Assembly: GCF_015291665.1 (NCBI RefSeq)
Contig: NZ_CP030048.1
Location: forward strand, 1,736,001-1,800,000
Origin: Bradyrhizobium sp. CCBAU 53338
GTDB taxonomy: Bacteria; Pseudomonadota; Alphaproteobacteria; Rhizobiales; Xanthobacteraceae
Reading direction: 5' to 3'
Length of the DNA stretch: 64,000 nt
Position numbers and translations under genes: made by a program
Shown: positions 10,151 through 19,999 of the stretch, piece after piece
How the letters are laid out: the number at the start of each line of letters is the position of its first letter
Position numbering within the stretch: position 1 is the first letter of the stretch
The notes under the pieces: model-generated
Database searches by the model: none
What the model saw: only the letters and a program-made list of their open reading frames with translations
Told to the model about the DNA's origin: nothing

Positions 10151-10528
10151 CTTCTCGCGCGAAACATTGCTGCTTCATTCAAATTCTTCGCGAGATGAAG
10201 TGCTCTCAGAGAGCCAAGAACTGACGCTTAAACCACATTCTTGAGTTCGCGTCGTTTTTTCAGAATTTTTCGGAAGTCGTGGTCGCCAAAAGCGCTTTGT
10301 GCTCAGAGTCTAGGATTAGACTCTTCATCCGCGTTCTCAAGATGCAATCAATCGCATTCCGCGACGTTTGTACGGCACTTTATCTTAAGAACCTGCACCT
10401 GATGCGCCTTCTTGCGGCGCAACGGGGGCCCGGAAAAGACCATCTGTGCGCGGGCTGAGTACCGGGCGGCATTGCGCTGGCGCAGCCCCCTCCTACATGA
10501 TCGCGGGGCACTAAAGGGGGAGAGGACT

Positions 10529-11380
10529 ATGCGATCTGTCGTCGTCACCGGCGCGTCCACCGGTATTGGCTGGGCCATTGCGAAATTCCTGATTGGGCGC
10601 GGCTACCGCGTCTTCGGCAGCGTCCGCAAGCAGGCCGATGCCGACAGGCTCGCGGGCGAGTTCGGCGCAAACTTCACGCCGCTGCTGTTCGATGTCACCG
10701 ATGAGGCCGCCGTGCTGGCCGCCGCGCGTCAGGTCCGCGAGGCGCTGGCCGGCGAGACGCTGGCGGGCCTCGTCAACAATGCCGGCGTCGCGGTCGCCGG
10801 TCCCGTGCTCGAACTGTCGGCGGATGATTTCCGCCGCCAGATGGACATCAACGTCATCGGCCCTGTCATCGCGACCCAGGCGTTCGGGCCGCTGCTTGGC
10901 GCCGACCCGTCGTTGAAGGGGCCGAAGGGCCGGATCGTGATGATCAGCTCGGTCGCAGGCAAGAACGGCAATCCGCTGTCGGCCCCTTACTGCACCTCCA
11001 AGCACGCGATCGAAGGCCTCTCCGAGAGCCTTCGCCGCGAACTGATGCTGTTCGGCATCGACGTGATCATCGTTGCCCCCGGCGCGGTGAAGACGCCGAT
11101 CTGGACCAAGGCCGAACAGATCGACCTCTCCATCTACAAGAACTCGCCCTATCTGCCGGCGCTCAACAAGGTCATGGCCTTCATGATGGAGCTCGGCGCC
11201 AACGGCCTGCCTGCCGATCGGATCGCGGAGATCGTGTTCGAGGCACTTACCTCGCCGAGCGCCAAGGTACGCTACCAGATCACGCCGGACCGGCTGCGCC
11301 ATCTGATTGGGGCCGTGCTGCCGAAGCGGACATTCGACCGTATCATCGCCAAGCGGCTCGGCCTGCTGCCGCAGAGCTGA
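10529..11380 (+). CDS. Short-chain dehydrogenase/reductase
   Basis: This is a classical SDR of 283 residues that binds NAD(P)(H). The dinucleotide motif TGASTGIG is at residues 7-14, the NNAG motif appears in LVNNAGVAV, and the catalytic Ser plus YxxxK lies in SSVAGKNGNPLSAPYCTSKHA. The start is ATG 10529 after GGGGGAGAGGA; a longer open frame upstream adds a segment with no SDR character. The C-terminal 50 residues extend past the core fold. The substrate is unknown. Neighbours give no pathway hint. Confidence 0.9.
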   Translation: MRSVVVTGASTGIGWAIAKFLIGRGYRVFGSVRKQADADRLAGEFGANFTPLLFDVTDEAAVLAAARQVREALAGETLAGLVNNAGVAVAGPVLELSADDFRRQMDINVIGPVIATQAFGPLLGADPSLKGPKGRIVMISSVAGKNGNPLSAPYCTSKHAIEGLSESLRRELMLFGIDVIIVAPGAVKTPIWTKAEQIDLSIYKNSPYLPALNKVMAFMMELGANGLPADRIAEIVFEALTSPSAKVRYQITPDRLRHLIGAVLPKRTFDRIIAKRLGLLPQS

Positions 11381-11382
11381 TC

Positions 11383-11577
11383 GACGTTCAGCTCGCTTCG
11401 GTCGTCCGCCCGCGCGGGTGGGCGGCCATCGCGATCATCTCCACGGGACGCCATTTCGCTCATGGAAGCTCCGCCGAACTGACGCGCGACAATGCCGAGC
11501 TCGTTGCGCCGACCGCGCGGATGCTGGCTGAGCGGCCGCTGAACCTGCTTGCCCGGGCGGACGAGGTGATCGAGTAG
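11383..11577 (+). other. Possible remnant of a coding region
   Basis: One frame reads without stops from just after the SDR gene to TAG at 11575-11577. Its composition looks protein-like and includes the stretch ELVAPTARMLAERPLNLL. It has no credible start codon or ribosome binding site. It may be the tail of a decayed gene. I recognise no family. Confidence 0.2.
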
Positions 11578-11620
11578 CGAGTGCCGCGATCGAGGCAGGC
11601 TCTCGAACCTCAGGCTGCGG

Positions 11621-11639
11621 AGCCGGGGTGCGGCTTTTT
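11621..11639 (+). terminator. Weak terminator-like hairpin
   Basis: AGCCG (11621-11625) and CGGCT (11631-11635) form a 5-bp stem over GGGTG, followed by five T residues. It is short, but it sits in the gap after the SDR gene and the possible coding remnant. It could end transcription there. Confidence 0.35.
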
Positions 11640-11813
11640 CGCCTCCCGCTAACATTAAGCGAAGGTCGCATCGCCGCGCGCGTTGCCTGTCCATGACCGT
11701 TCCATTACAGTTTTGTGACACGGTGCAACCGGCTGCGCCGGACGCCCTGGCCGTCTTGAGGCCGGCCAGAGGGTTGGCATCACCGCGCCGGACTTGAGTC
11801 CAGCGTGTCGTCG

Positions 11814-13526
11814 ATGGCGTCCGCGCCCAATTCCGGTCCTTCCGCCACCACCGCCGTCCTGGCGAGCGTTGCCGCGCTCGGCATCTGGCGGCTGCTCGCG
11901 GTGGCCGCGCCGCATTTCGCTGCACTGGCGTTGATGTACGAGACCGAGACCGATTTTGCCTCGCGCCTCTCCTTCCTGCTCGCCTGGGGCATTCTCAACT
12001 TCTTCTGGATCACGCTGCTGCGCCGGCCGGCGCTGTCGAGTGCGCTGTCGCTGACCATGGTCGTGGTGCTGGTGCTGCTGTCGCGGCTCAAGCACGACGT
12101 CGCCCAGATGACGGTGAACTTCATCGATTTGATGATGATCGACCGCGACACCGTCGCCTTCCTGTTCACGATCTTTCCGAACTTGCGCTGGTCGGTGATC
12201 GGGGCTGGCCTCGTCACGCTGCCGCTGATGTATGCGCTGTGGTGGCTCGATCCGTTTCGCATTCGCCGCCTGCCGGCGCTCGCCTGCAAGCTCGCCTGCC
12301 TTGCCGCCCTTGTCTTCTATTCCGTCTATCATCCCGATGAGGCCTGGCGCGGGTATTACGACGATGGCTATCTCTCGAAATTCTTTCGCTCCGGCGTCAC
12401 CGCGGTCTCCGATTTCGTCCAGTACGGCTTCATGGAATCGGCCGCCGCGACCAATGAACGACTCAACATGCCGCTGGTCGACGCCTGCCATCCGGCGGGC
12501 CGCCGGCCGAATATCGTCATGATCCACGATGAATCGAGCTTCGATATTCGCGCCGCGCAGGGCATCAAGGTGCCCGCGGGCTACGGCAACCATTTCAAGT
12601 CGTGGGACGGCAAGGAGCGCACGTTCCTCGCCGAGAGCAATGGCGGCCCCAGCTGGTTCACCGAATACAACGTGCTTGCAGGTCTTTCGTCGCGCTCGTT
12701 CGGCCGCTTTGCCTATTTCGTGACGCGCATTGCGTCGGGCCGCGTCGAGCGCGGCCTGCCGCTGGCGCTGCGTCGTTGCGGCTACGATACGATGTCGCTC
12801 TATCCCGCCTATGGCGGCTTCATGGGCGCGCGCAGCTTCCAATTGACGACCGGCATCGAGCGCTTCTTCGACTCTCATGATCTCGGCGCCAAGGACGTCG
12901 AGCCCGATAGTTTCTTCTATGACAAGGCGCTGGGGTTGATGGGCGAGCGGACGCCGAACAAGCCGCTGTTCACCTTCATCTATCTCGCGGCCAATCACTT
13001 TCCCTGGGAGACGCGGTTTCGCCCCGACCTGCTTCCGAACTGGCGTGCACCGGGCAACGCGCCGTCCATCGACGAATATCTGCGCCGGCAGGCGATGAGT
13101 GCCGAGCAATACGAGAACTTTATCTCGGGCATGAAAAAGAAATTTCCGGGCGAGCCTTTCCTGATCGTGCGCTATGGCGATCACCAGCCCGAGTTCGCAC
13201 CTGGCATCCTCGAGCCCGGGCTCGACGAAGGGGCAATCGGCAAGAAGCTCGACGCTTACGATCCACGCCTCTACGCGACCTACTACGCCATCGATGCCGT
13301 CAATTTCGAGCCGGTCAAAAGCGACGCGGTGATGGACACGATCGACGGTCCCTATCTGCCGCTGGTAATTCAGGAAGCCGCCGGCATTCCGCTTGATCCG
13401 TCCTTCGCGGAGCAGAAGCAGATCATGCTTCGCTGCAAGGGCATTTTTTACGGCTGCAAGAATGGCGCCGAAGCGCGGCGGCTGAATCGGCTGTTGATCA
13501 ATGCAGGGATGATCCACGGACTTTAG
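11814..13526 (+). CDS. Membrane-anchored sulfatase/phosphoethanolamine-transferase-fold protein
   Basis: About 570 residues. The N-terminal 200 residues contain several hydrophobic helices. A C-terminal alkaline-phosphatase-superfamily catalytic domain follows. Recognisable elements are NIVMIHDESSFDIRA (metal and nucleophile region), YLAANHFPWETRF and the late YGDHQPEF metal motif. This architecture is shared by EptA-like and LtaS-like enzymes, which transfer head groups onto lipid or glycan acceptors in the periplasm. The start is uncertain: ATG 11814 and GTG 11805 are both in frame and neither has a clear ribosome binding site. The acceptor is unknown. Confidence 0.8.
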   Translation: MASAPNSGPSATTAVLASVAALGIWRLLAVAAPHFAALALMYETETDFASRLSFLLAWGILNFFWITLLRRPALSSALSLTMVVVLVLLSRLKHDVAQMTVNFIDLMMIDRDTVAFLFTIFPNLRWSVIGAGLVTLPLMYALWWLDPFRIRRLPALACKLACLAALVFYSVYHPDEAWRGYYDDGYLSKFFRSGVTAVSDFVQYGFMESAAATNERLNMPLVDACHPAGRRPNIVMIHDESSFDIRAAQGIKVPAGYGNHFKSWDGKERTFLAESNGGPSWFTEYNVLAGLSSRSFGRFAYFVTRIASGRVERGLPLALRRCGYDTMSLYPAYGGFMGARSFQLTTGIERFFDSHDLGAKDVEPDSFFYDKALGLMGERTPNKPLFTFIYLAANHFPWETRFRPDLLPNWRAPGNAPSIDEYLRRQAMSAEQYENFISGMKKKFPGEPFLIVRYGDHQPEFAPGILEPGLDEGAIGKKLDAYDPRLYATYYAIDAVNFEPVKSDAVMDTIDGPYLPLVIQEAAGIPLDPSFAEQKQIMLRCKGIFYGCKNGAEARRLNRLLINAGMIHGL

Positions 13527-13773
13527 CGATCACTTCTCCATTCTTGCGGCGAAGATAAATCGCATTACGATATATTAATCTCCGGTCGCAGGAGTTTGGC
13601 TTCAAACTAAAGTCTGAGCCGAAAAGTGCCGGAGATCACCTACTTGTAATTGGTGCGGCGCTTCGCTTCCCAAACTTTGTCACGATTTCTCCCATCATCC
13701 GGCAAGCCGTCGCCATCGTCTTCAGGCGGCGCGCTGTCCATCTCTGGTCCATTTCCTTGCAGGAGTATCGTCC

Positions 13774-14940
13774 ATGCGAGCGCTTGATGCTGCGCGTCTT
13801 GCATTTGCCCTGATGTTGCTTGGCCCCACCGCTTACGCGGCGGAGCCGGCTCACGACATCAAGGGCCTCTATCTCATGACCGACTATCCGGCGGTCACGG
13901 TGCGACCGGGGACCACGACCAACGTGTCGCTGCGGTTGCAGGATTACGGTCTCGCGCCGGAACGCTACCAGCTTTCGGTCGCCGGCGTGCCGAGCGGCTG
14001 GACCGCGACGCTGCTGGGCGGCGGCCAGCCGGTTGGTGCGGCGATGCCGGCGCCCGATGGCAACGTCGCGCTCCAGCTTCGGCTCGACATCCCCGCCGGC
14101 AGCGATCTGAGCGCGCATACGCTCACGGTCAAAGCCGAGGGACAGGGCACCAGCGCCGAACTTCCCATCGCCGTGTCGCTCGCGAAGGAGCTGCCCGCCA
14201 AGCTCAGCGTGAAGTCCAGCCTGCCGTCTCTGCGCGGCAGTCCGAAATCGAATTTCGACTACACGCTCTCGATCAAGAACGATTCGGGTCGCAACCTCGT
14301 CGCCAGCTTCGCCGCCGATGCACCCGCCAATTTCGAAACTTCATTCACCGAAGCCTATGGTACCCAGGAGCTGTCCTCGATCCCGATCGACGCCGGTCAG
14401 TCCAAGGACATCAAGTTGAAGGTGCGACCGCCCAGCGCGACCGGTGCCGGCCATTTTCCGGTGAAGGTGACGGTCAAGGCGGGGGACGCTTCAGCCTCGA
14501 CCGAGCTTGCGCTCGACGTCGTCGGCGAGCCGCAGCTCCAGGTCTCCGGTCGCGATGGTCTGTTGAGTGCACGGGCCGTCGCGGGCAAGCAGAGCTCGAT
14601 CCCGATCGTCGTGAGCAACAGTGGGACGGCGCCCGCCGAGAATATTACGCTCGCCGGAACAGCGCCGAACGGATGGAAGGTGACGTTCGAGCCTGCGACG
14701 ATCGATCATCTCGTGCCCGGCAAGGACAGCGAGGTCCAGGCGCTGCTCACGCCCAGCGACAAGTCACTGGCCGGCGATTATCAGGCCAACATTCGCGCCA
14801 CCTCGAAGGGTGAAACCGCTTCGAGCCAGTTCCGCATCACGGTCGGCACCTCGACCGTATGGGGGGTGGCGGGCGCCGGTGTCATCGGTGTCGCGCTGCT
14901 GTTGATGCTGGGTGCCGTCGCGAGGTTCGGACGGCGATGA
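13774..14940 (+). CDS. Exported NEW3-domain protein with C-terminal membrane anchor
   Basis: The 388-residue protein has an N-terminal signal peptide ending near AYAAEPAH. Beta-rich Ig-like repeats of the NEW3 type follow; segments such as [37 protein letters not shown] and [16 protein letters not shown] are typical. A single C-terminal transmembrane helix ([18 protein letters not shown]) ends in Arg residues. It should sit in the inner membrane with its Ig-like domains in the periplasm. Its stop overlaps the ABC ATPase start (ATGA). This implies that it works with the transporter, perhaps as a periplasmic partner. Its exact function is unknown. Confidence 0.75.
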   Translation: MRALDAARLAFALMLLGPTAYAAEPAHDIKGLYLMTDYPAVTVRPGTTTNVSLRLQDYGLAPERYQLSVAGVPSGWTATLLGGGQPVGAAMPAPDGNVALQLRLDIPAGSDLSAHTLTVKAEGQGTSAELPIAVSLAKELPAKLSVKSSLPSLRGSPKSNFDYTLSIKNDSGRNLVASFAADAPANFETSFTEAYGTQELSSIPIDAGQSKDIKLKVRPPSATGAGHFPVKVTVKAGDASASTELALDVVGEPQLQVSGRDGLLSARAVAGKQSSIPIVVSNSGTAPAENITLAGTAPNGWKVTFEPATIDHLVPGKDSEVQALLTPSDKSLAGDYQANIRATSKGETASSQFRITVGTSTVWGVAGAGVIGVALLLMLGAVARFGRR

Positions 14941-15923
14941 GCGAGCAACAGATCGAGACCAGGAGCCCAGCGCACGTTCCGGTCATCCATGCGCGCGGCC
15001 TGACCAGGCGTTACGGCGATACGGCGGTGGTCGATGGCATCGACTTCGACATCGTCAGAGGCGAGGTGTTCGGCCTGCTCGGTCCGAATGGTGCAGGCAA
15101 GACCACGACCATCCTGATGATGCTCGGCTTGACCGAGATCTCGTCGGGTGAGATCAGCGTGCTCGGCTTCAATCCGGCGCGCGAGCCGCTCAGGGTCAAG
15201 CGCCGCGTCGGCTATCTGCCGGATGCCGTGGGCTTCTACGACCAGCTCACGGCCACGGAGAACCTCGCCTACACCGGTAAGCTGATGGGGCTCGCTCGTG
15301 CGGAGCGTGCCCTCAGGATCGAACAGGCGCTCCAGCGCGTCGGGCTGATCGACGTCGCCTCGAAGCGGGTCGCGACCTTCTCGCGCGGCATGCGGCAGCG
15401 GCTGGGGCTGGCCGAGATCATCATGAAGCGGGCCGAGATCGCGATCCTGGACGAGCCGACATCGGGCCTCGATCCGCAGGCGACCCAGGAGTTCCTGGGA
15501 TTGATCGGAGAACTCAAGGCCGAAGGCATTACGGTGCTGCTGTCGTCCCATATGCTCGACCAGGTTCAGCGCATTTGCGACCGGGTTGCGTTGTTCAAGG
15601 CCGGTCATATCGTGCTGATGGGTGGAGTGGCTGAGCTTTCAGTCAAGGTGCTCGGAGCCGGTTTCGTCGTGGAGGTCGAGGCCGAGGGGCCGGGGATCGC
15701 CCGGCGGCTTGCCATGATTCCCGGTGTCACCCAGGTCGAGACGCTCGCCGCCGATCGCTTCCGCATGACCGCGGAGCGCGACGTGCGACCGGACGCGGCG
15801 CGCGCGGTCGTCGCGGTTGACGGCGCCTTGCGTAAACTGTCCGTCGACGAGCCGAGCCTCGAAGCGATCTACGCGCGCTATTTCCAGAGCCAGCCAACCG
15901 GAGGCGTGCGTCATGCGGCGTGA
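14937..15923 (+). CDS. ABC transporter ATP-binding protein (NosF/CcmA-like)
   Basis: The 328-residue ATPase has Walker [11 protein letters not shown], the signature [13 protein letters not shown] and Walker [15 protein letters not shown]-terminal extension of about 90 residues resembles those of ATPases paired with ABC-2 permeases. ATG 14937 overlaps the stop of the NEW3 gene, and its own stop overlaps the permease start. The three genes are therefore translationally coupled. Export or membrane-assembly functions are usual for this class; the substrate is not evident. Confidence 0.9.
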   Translation: MSEQQIETRSPAHVPVIHARGLTRRYGDTAVVDGIDFDIVRGEVFGLLGPNGAGKTTTILMMLGLTEISSGEISVLGFNPAREPLRVKRRVGYLPDAVGFYDQLTATENLAYTGKLMGLARAERALRIEQALQRVGLIDVASKRVATFSRGMRQRLGLAEIIMKRAEIAILDEPTSGLDPQATQEFLGLIGELKAEGITVLLSSHMLDQVQRICDRVALFKAGHIVLMGGVAELSVKVLGAGFVVEVEAEGPGIARRLAMIPGVTQVETLAADRFRMTAERDVRPDAARAVVAVDGALRKLSVDEPSLEAIYARYFQSQPTGGVRHAA

Positions 15924-16875
15924 GGGATCACCGTTCCAGGGATTGTCGACTGTCTTCGTCAAGGAACTCGCCGACCATATCTCCAGCGTCCGCATGTTGA
16001 TGCTGGAGCTCCTGATCGTCTTCACCGCACTGGCCGCACTGTACGAGGCGATCAACAGCCTCAGGCAGACCACTGCCGAGGATCCGTTCCTGCTGCTGCG
16101 GCTGTTCACGATCGACCAGGCGCCGTTGCCGTCCTTCGTCGCGATCCTCGGCTTCCTCATTCCGCTGATGGCGATCGGATTGGGCTTTGACGCCGTCAAT
16201 GGCGAGCACACCAGGCGGACATTGTCGCGCATCCTGGCGCAACCGATCTATCGGGACGCCTTGCTGATGGGGAAGTTCCTGGCGGCGCTTGCCACCATCG
16301 GAATCAGCCTCGCCGCCTTGTGGTTGCTGGTGATCGGCCTCGGCCTGATCTTTCTCGGCGTGCCGCCCGGCGGCGAGGAAGTCGCGCGATCACTCGTGTT
16401 TCTGGTCGTGGCAATCTTCTATGCCGGCGTCTGGCTGTCACTGGCGATGTTGCTGTCCACGGTGTTCCGGTCGGCTGCCACCGCGGCCCTGGTTTCGCTG
16501 GGTATCTGGCTGTTCCTGACGGTGCTCTGGCCGATGCTGGCTCCGGCCCTGGCACAGGTGGTCGCGCCGGCCGACCCGCGGTATGCGCTGCTCGGCCTGA
16601 ACGATCCGGCGACCGCGGTGTGGACACAGGAGTTGTTGCGGTTTTCGCCCAACGACCTGTTTGAGGAAGCGATGCTCGCGGTGCTGTCACCCACGACCCG
16701 TGCGCTTGGCCCTGTCTTCCTCGATCAGCTTCGCGGCGCAGTCATGGGCGCGCCGCTGCCCTTCGACGAAAGCATCATGATCGCGTGGCCGCAGACCGTC
16801 GGCCTCGTCGCCGGAACGATCATTCTCTTTGCGTTCAGCTACGTGCTGTTTCAGCGGCAGGAAGTGAGAGCGTGA
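15913..16875 (+). CDS. ABC-2 type transporter permease (NosY-like)
   Basis: The 320-residue membrane protein has about six hydrophobic segments. It begins with a cytoplasmic stretch [14 protein letters not shown] that resembles the start of NosY-type permeases. A conserved [21 protein letters not shown] loop lies between the first helices. ATG 15913 overlaps the ATPase by 11 bases. Together with the preceding two genes it forms a complete exporter-like unit. NosD-type partner genes of denitrification are absent, so a role in nitrous oxide reductase assembly is not supported. Confidence 0.87.
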   Translation: MRREGSPFQGLSTVFVKELADHISSVRMLMLELLIVFTALAALYEAINSLRQTTAEDPFLLLRLFTIDQAPLPSFVAILGFLIPLMAIGLGFDAVNGEHTRRTLSRILAQPIYRDALLMGKFLAALATIGISLAALWLLVIGLGLIFLGVPPGGEEVARSLVFLVVAIFYAGVWLSLAMLLSTVFRSAATAALVSLGIWLFLTVLWPMLAPALAQVVAPADPRYALLGLNDPATAVWTQELLRFSPNDLFEEAMLAVLSPTTRALGPVFLDQLRGAVMGAPLPFDESIMIAWPQTVGLVAGTIILFAFSYVLFQRQEVRA

Positions 16876-16890
16876 GCTGACTTGTGCTTT

Positions 16891-16915
16891 GCCCTCTCGA
16901 CCTCCAGGAGAGGGC
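16891..16915. repeat. CCCTCTC-type intergenic palindrome
   Basis: GCCCTCTC (16891-16898) pairs with GAGAGGGC (16908-16915), just after the permease gene. Similar CCCTCTCCC-type palindromes occur at 29471-29498, around 33670-33700, at 43526-43666 and at 44791-44806. This points to a dispersed family. There is no T-run. Confidence 0.6.
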
Positions 16916-17103
16916 AGGAGGGGGTAGCCGAACGTCCCCTGCGGCTGCCCCCTCAACTCTGCCGATCGTGGCCGGCCCCCTGTTGCTTTGCCACCGCATC
17001 CATCGATAGTCTCGTTGCGTCGTCCTCCGAACGGGGGATGCGACGAAAGACGAATCCGGTTAACGGGGGCGCTCGACAGAACCGCAAACGACAGGAGCCG
17101 TCA

Positions 17104-17490
17104 TTGGCAATTTCCGTCAAACAGATGCTTGAAGCCGCCAACGCCGCCGTGACAAGGATCACGCCGGCCCAGGCCAAGGAGATGATCGAGAAGGGCGACG
17201 CGCTCGTGCTCGACGTGCGCGATGCGCCGGAAATCGAGAAGAGCGGCAAGATTCATGGCGCGGTGAATGTTTCCCGCGGCATGCTGGAGTTTCGCGCAGA
17301 TCCCGAGTCGCCGTACCACGACAAGGCGTTTGCCAAGGACAGAACCGTGATCCTCTATTGCGCCTCAGGCGGTCGCTCCGCCCTGGCTGGCAAGCTGCTT
17401 CAAGACATGGGTTACAGCGACGTCTACAACGTCGGCGGTTTCAAGGATTGGGTCGACGCCGGCGGCACGATTGAAAAGCCGGTCTTGTAG
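17104..17490 (+). CDS. Rhodanese-like domain protein
   Basis: This is a single-domain rhodanese of 128 residues. The active-site loop CASGGRSA holds the catalytic cysteine in LYCASGGRSALAGK. The LVLDVRDAPEI segment is typical of the fold. Such proteins handle sulfane sulfur or act as sulfur relays. I place the start at TTG 17104, because CAGGAG lies 6 bases upstream and the fold begins nearby; open frame upstream contains no recognisable domain. It follows the ABC unit by about 230 bases. Whether they are co-regulated is unknown. Confidence 0.88.
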   Translation: MAISVKQMLEAANAAVTRITPAQAKEMIEKGDALVLDVRDAPEIEKSGKIHGAVNVSRGMLEFRADPESPYHDKAFAKDRTVILYCASGGRSALAGKLLQDMGYSDVYNVGGFKDWVDAGGTIEKPVL

Positions 17491-17529
17491 CAGCGGTGGC
17501 TGTGTGGGAGGGCGCAGGATGCGACTAGT

Positions 17530-19089
17530 CTAGCGCCCGCCGACTTTCCCCCACAGCCACTTCGCCACCGCGTCCGGCGACGAGTTGGCGTCATTGCCGC
17601 TGGCGCGCAAATTGGCCTCGCGCATGGTGGCGATGTCGATCTTGCCCAGGAGCGGGCTCAGCGCCGCCTTGAGGCGCTCGTCGCTGGCACGCTTCGGCGC
17701 AAGCAGCAGGATCGCATCATAGGGCGGGATCGCCTGCTTGGGATCGTCCAAGGCCACCAGATCGTATTTCGCGATCAGTCCGTCGCTGGTGTAACCGGCG
17801 ATGACGTCAACCTCGCCGCTGGCCGCCGCCGCATACATGAAGTCCGGCTGCATCTGGCGCTGGGTGCGGAACTGAAGGCCATAGGCCTTTTGCAGTGCTG
17901 CCCATTCCGGCCGCGAGAAGAACTCGTAGTCGCCGGCGATCGACATCGTGGAGGTGTGCGCGGCGAGATCGGCGATGGTATGAATGCCGAGCGCGTCGGC
18001 ACGCTTTCTCGGCATCACCAGCGCATAGGCATTCTCGAAGCCGAGTTCGCCGAGCAGGGTGATTTTGTCCTTGGCGAGCGACGTCTTCAATTCAGCCACC
18101 AACTCCGCCCGCGGCTTGATGTCGGTGCGGTGCAGCTGGTTCGCCCACAGCGTACCGGAATAGTCGACATAGAGGTCGATATCGCCGGCCTTCAGCGCCT
18201 CGAAGATCACGCTCGAGCCGAGGCCGGATCGCGCGGTGGCGGAGAGGCCGGCTGCCTGGAGACGATCCTTCAGCAGGGCCGAGAGCACATATTGCTCGGC
18301 AAAGGTTTTCGCGCCGACCACGTAGCCGGATGACGAGCGCCCCATCGTCGGCACCAGTGTCGCTGCGACCAGTGCCGCGATCCCCGCCGCGCCGAGCGCG
18401 GTGCGCAGCCGACCGCGCTGACGCAACCCGCTTTCGATCAGGCCGAGCAGCTGATCGACGGCGAGCGCGAGCGCGGCCGAGGCAAAACAGCCGAACAGCA
18501 CGAACACCCAGTTCTGGGTCTGGAGCCCGGCAAATATGTAGTTGCCGAGGCTGGTCTGCCCGATCGGGGTCGACAGCGTCGCGGTACCGATCACCCACAC
18601 CGCGGCGGTGCGGATGCCTGCCATCATCACCGGTAGAGCCAGTGGCAGCTCGATCATCACCAGCGACTGCCGCGCGGTCATGCCGACGCCCTTGGCGGCT
18701 TCGATCAGTGCGGGGTCGATGCCGTTCAGTCCCGTGATGCCGTTACGCAGCACCGGCAGCATCGAATAGAGCGCCAGCGCCAGCATCGCCGGCAGGAAGC
18801 CGAAGGCAGAGAAAGAAACTCCGAACCAGGCCAGTGTCACGGAGGCTGCGAGGAGCAGCAGCGGATAGAACAAGGCAAGCAGCGCCAGTCCCGGCACGGT
18901 CTGCACGACGCTTGCAAGCGCGAGCAGGATGGCGCGCGGCGCCGGTCGGTTGCGCGTCAGGATCGCCAGCGGCAGGCTGACGATCAGGCCAAGCGCGAGC
19001 GCAGCGAGGCTCACCCGCACATGGTTGCCGAGATAATCGGGCAAATGCGCCAGCGCCTCGCCCCAGCGCGGATCATTGAGGAAGCTCAT
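17530..19089 (-). CDS. Osmoprotectant-type ABC transporter: fused permease and substrate-binding protein
   Basis: The 519-residue chain combines two functions. Residues 1 to about 215 form an OpuCB-like permease with the inner-membrane loop EAAKGVGMTARQSLVMIELPLALP. Residues from about 240 to the end form an OpuCC/ProX-like binding domain, beginning GAKTFAEQYVLSALL and including DLYVDYSGTLW. Glycine betaine, choline or another quaternary amine is the usual ligand. The same fused layout is also known for EgtU ergothioneine importers. The partner ATPase gene overlaps the start by 4 bases. A binding protein tethered to its permease would not need a separate periplasmic component. Confidence 0.9.
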   Translation of the reverse strand: MSFLNDPRWGEALAHLPDYLGNHVRVSLAALALGLIVSLPLAILTRNRPAPRAILLALASVVQTVPGLALLALFYPLLLLAASVTLAWFGVSFSAFGFLPAMLALALYSMLPVLRNGITGLNGIDPALIEAAKGVGMTARQSLVMIELPLALPVMMAGIRTAAVWVIGTATLSTPIGQTSLGNYIFAGLQTQNWVFVLFGCFASAALALAVDQLLGLIESGLRQRGRLRTALGAAGIAALVAATLVPTMGRSSSGYVVGAKTFAEQYVLSALLKDRLQAAGLSATARSGLGSSVIFEALKAGDIDLYVDYSGTLWANQLHRTDIKPRAELVAELKTSLAKDKITLLGELGFENAYALVMPRKRADALGIHTIADLAAHTSTMSIAGDYEFFSRPEWAALQKAYGLQFRTQRQMQPDFMYAAAASGEVDVIAGYTSDGLIAKYDLVALDDPKQAIPPYDAILLLAPKRASDERLKAALSPLLGKIDIATMREANLRASGNDANSSPDAVAKWLWGKVGGR

Positions 19090-19868
19090 GCCGCACCGCT
19101 CTGCGGCAGCAGCGCGTTCAGCCGTTCGACCTGGCGGCGCGGCGTGCGCAGCAGCTCGAGCACGTAGGCGTCGCCACTTGCTGCAAGCTCCGCCGGCGTG
19201 CCCTGCGCCAGCAACTTGCCGCCACGCATCACCGCGATGCGGTCGGCGAGCAAAATCGCCTCCGTCACGTCGTGCGTGATCATTACGGTGGTCAGGCCCA
19301 GCTTGTGGTGCAGCTGGCGGAAATCCTCGCCGAGGGCGTCGCGGGTGAGGGGATCGAGCGCGCCGAAGGGCTCGTCCATCAGCACGATACGAGGCTTGGC
19401 GGCGAGCGCTCGTGCCACGCCGACGCGCTGGCGCTGTCCGCCCGAGAGCGCCTCCGGCAGCCGGTCGCGATGGGCGGCGCGGTCGAGCTGCACAAGCGCG
19501 ATCAACTCGTCGACGCGCACCGCGATCTCGGTTGCGGGCGCGCCGAGCAGTTTTGGCGTGATCCCGATGTTGTCGGCGACACTCAAATGTGGAAACAGAC
19601 CGGCGTTCTGGAAGACGTAACCGATCCGGCGTCGCAGTGCGACCGGATCGATGTTTTGGACGTCCTCTCCCTCGACCGTGATGGTGCCGCCATCTGCCTC
19701 GATCAGCCGGTTGGCGAGCCGCAGCAACGTCGTCTTGCCCGAACCCGACCCGCCGACGACGGCCAGAAATTCGCCCTCGGCAATATCGAGCGACAAATCG
19801 TCGACGGCCCTGAGAGGACCGAAGTTCTTGGTGACGTGCGCATAGCCGATCATCGGCCGGGACTGCAT
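19086..19868 (-). CDS. Osmoprotectant-type ABC transporter ATP-binding protein
   Basis: This is the ATPase partner of the fused permease/binding protein, about 260 residues. It has Walker A GGSGSGKTT, the Q-loop region YVFQNAGLFPHL, the signature LSGGQRQRVGVARAL and Walker B IVLMDEPFGALDP. It lacks the C-terminal CBS pair of OpuCA/OpuAA. I take the start at ATG 19868; the open frame runs 21 codons further upstream without family similarity, and ATG 19853 is also possible. It overlaps the downstream gene by 4 bases, which shows a two-gene operon. Confidence 0.9.
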   Translation of the reverse strand: MQSRPMIGYAHVTKNFGPLRAVDDLSLDIAEGEFLAVVGGSGSGKTTLLRLANRLIEADGGTITVEGEDVQNIDPVALRRRIGYVFQNAGLFPHLSVADNIGITPKLLGAPATEIAVRVDELIALVQLDRAAHRDRLPEALSGGQRQRVGVARALAAKPRIVLMDEPFGALDPLTRDALGEDFRQLHHKLGLTTVMITHDVTEAILLADRIAVMRGGKLLAQGTPAELAASGDAYVLELLRTPRRQVERLNALLPQSGAA

Positions 19869-19999
19869 TGGGCGACGCTCACTTCGTTGACCCGCCCGAT
19901 GGGGAGGGAATGACAGACCCATGCGTAGCACGCTTGGCCGGTTGATTGAACTTGGCCGCGCGAGAGGCTAAGGCATCAAGCCGGGTTCGGAGGAAACAC

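Larger units (their letters stand above)
9963..10528. other. Gene-free stretch after ilvC
   Basis: About 570 bases hold no convincing gene. They contain a CATTCCGGGG-type palindromic repeat (stem at 10025-10032 and 10050-10057), the strong terminator at 10118-10150 and then AT-richer sequence with no visible coding signal. A 62-codon open frame from 10056 runs straight through the terminator hairpin and is not believed. Confidence 0.7.

Noticed and set aside
10056..10244. 62-codon open frame after ilvC
   Set aside because: It reads through the repeat and the perfect terminator hairpin, and has no ribosome binding site.
11655..13517. 620-codon minus-strand open frame
   Set aside because: It lies opposite the sulfatase-fold gene, and its translation is low-complexity, rich in His/Arg/Asp, with no domain.
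13774..16875. Nitrous oxide reductase accessory operon (nosDFY)
   Set aside because: The ATPase and permease look NosF/NosY-like, but the first protein has NEW3 Ig-like repeats rather than the NosD beta-helix, and no nosZ, nosR or nosL is near.
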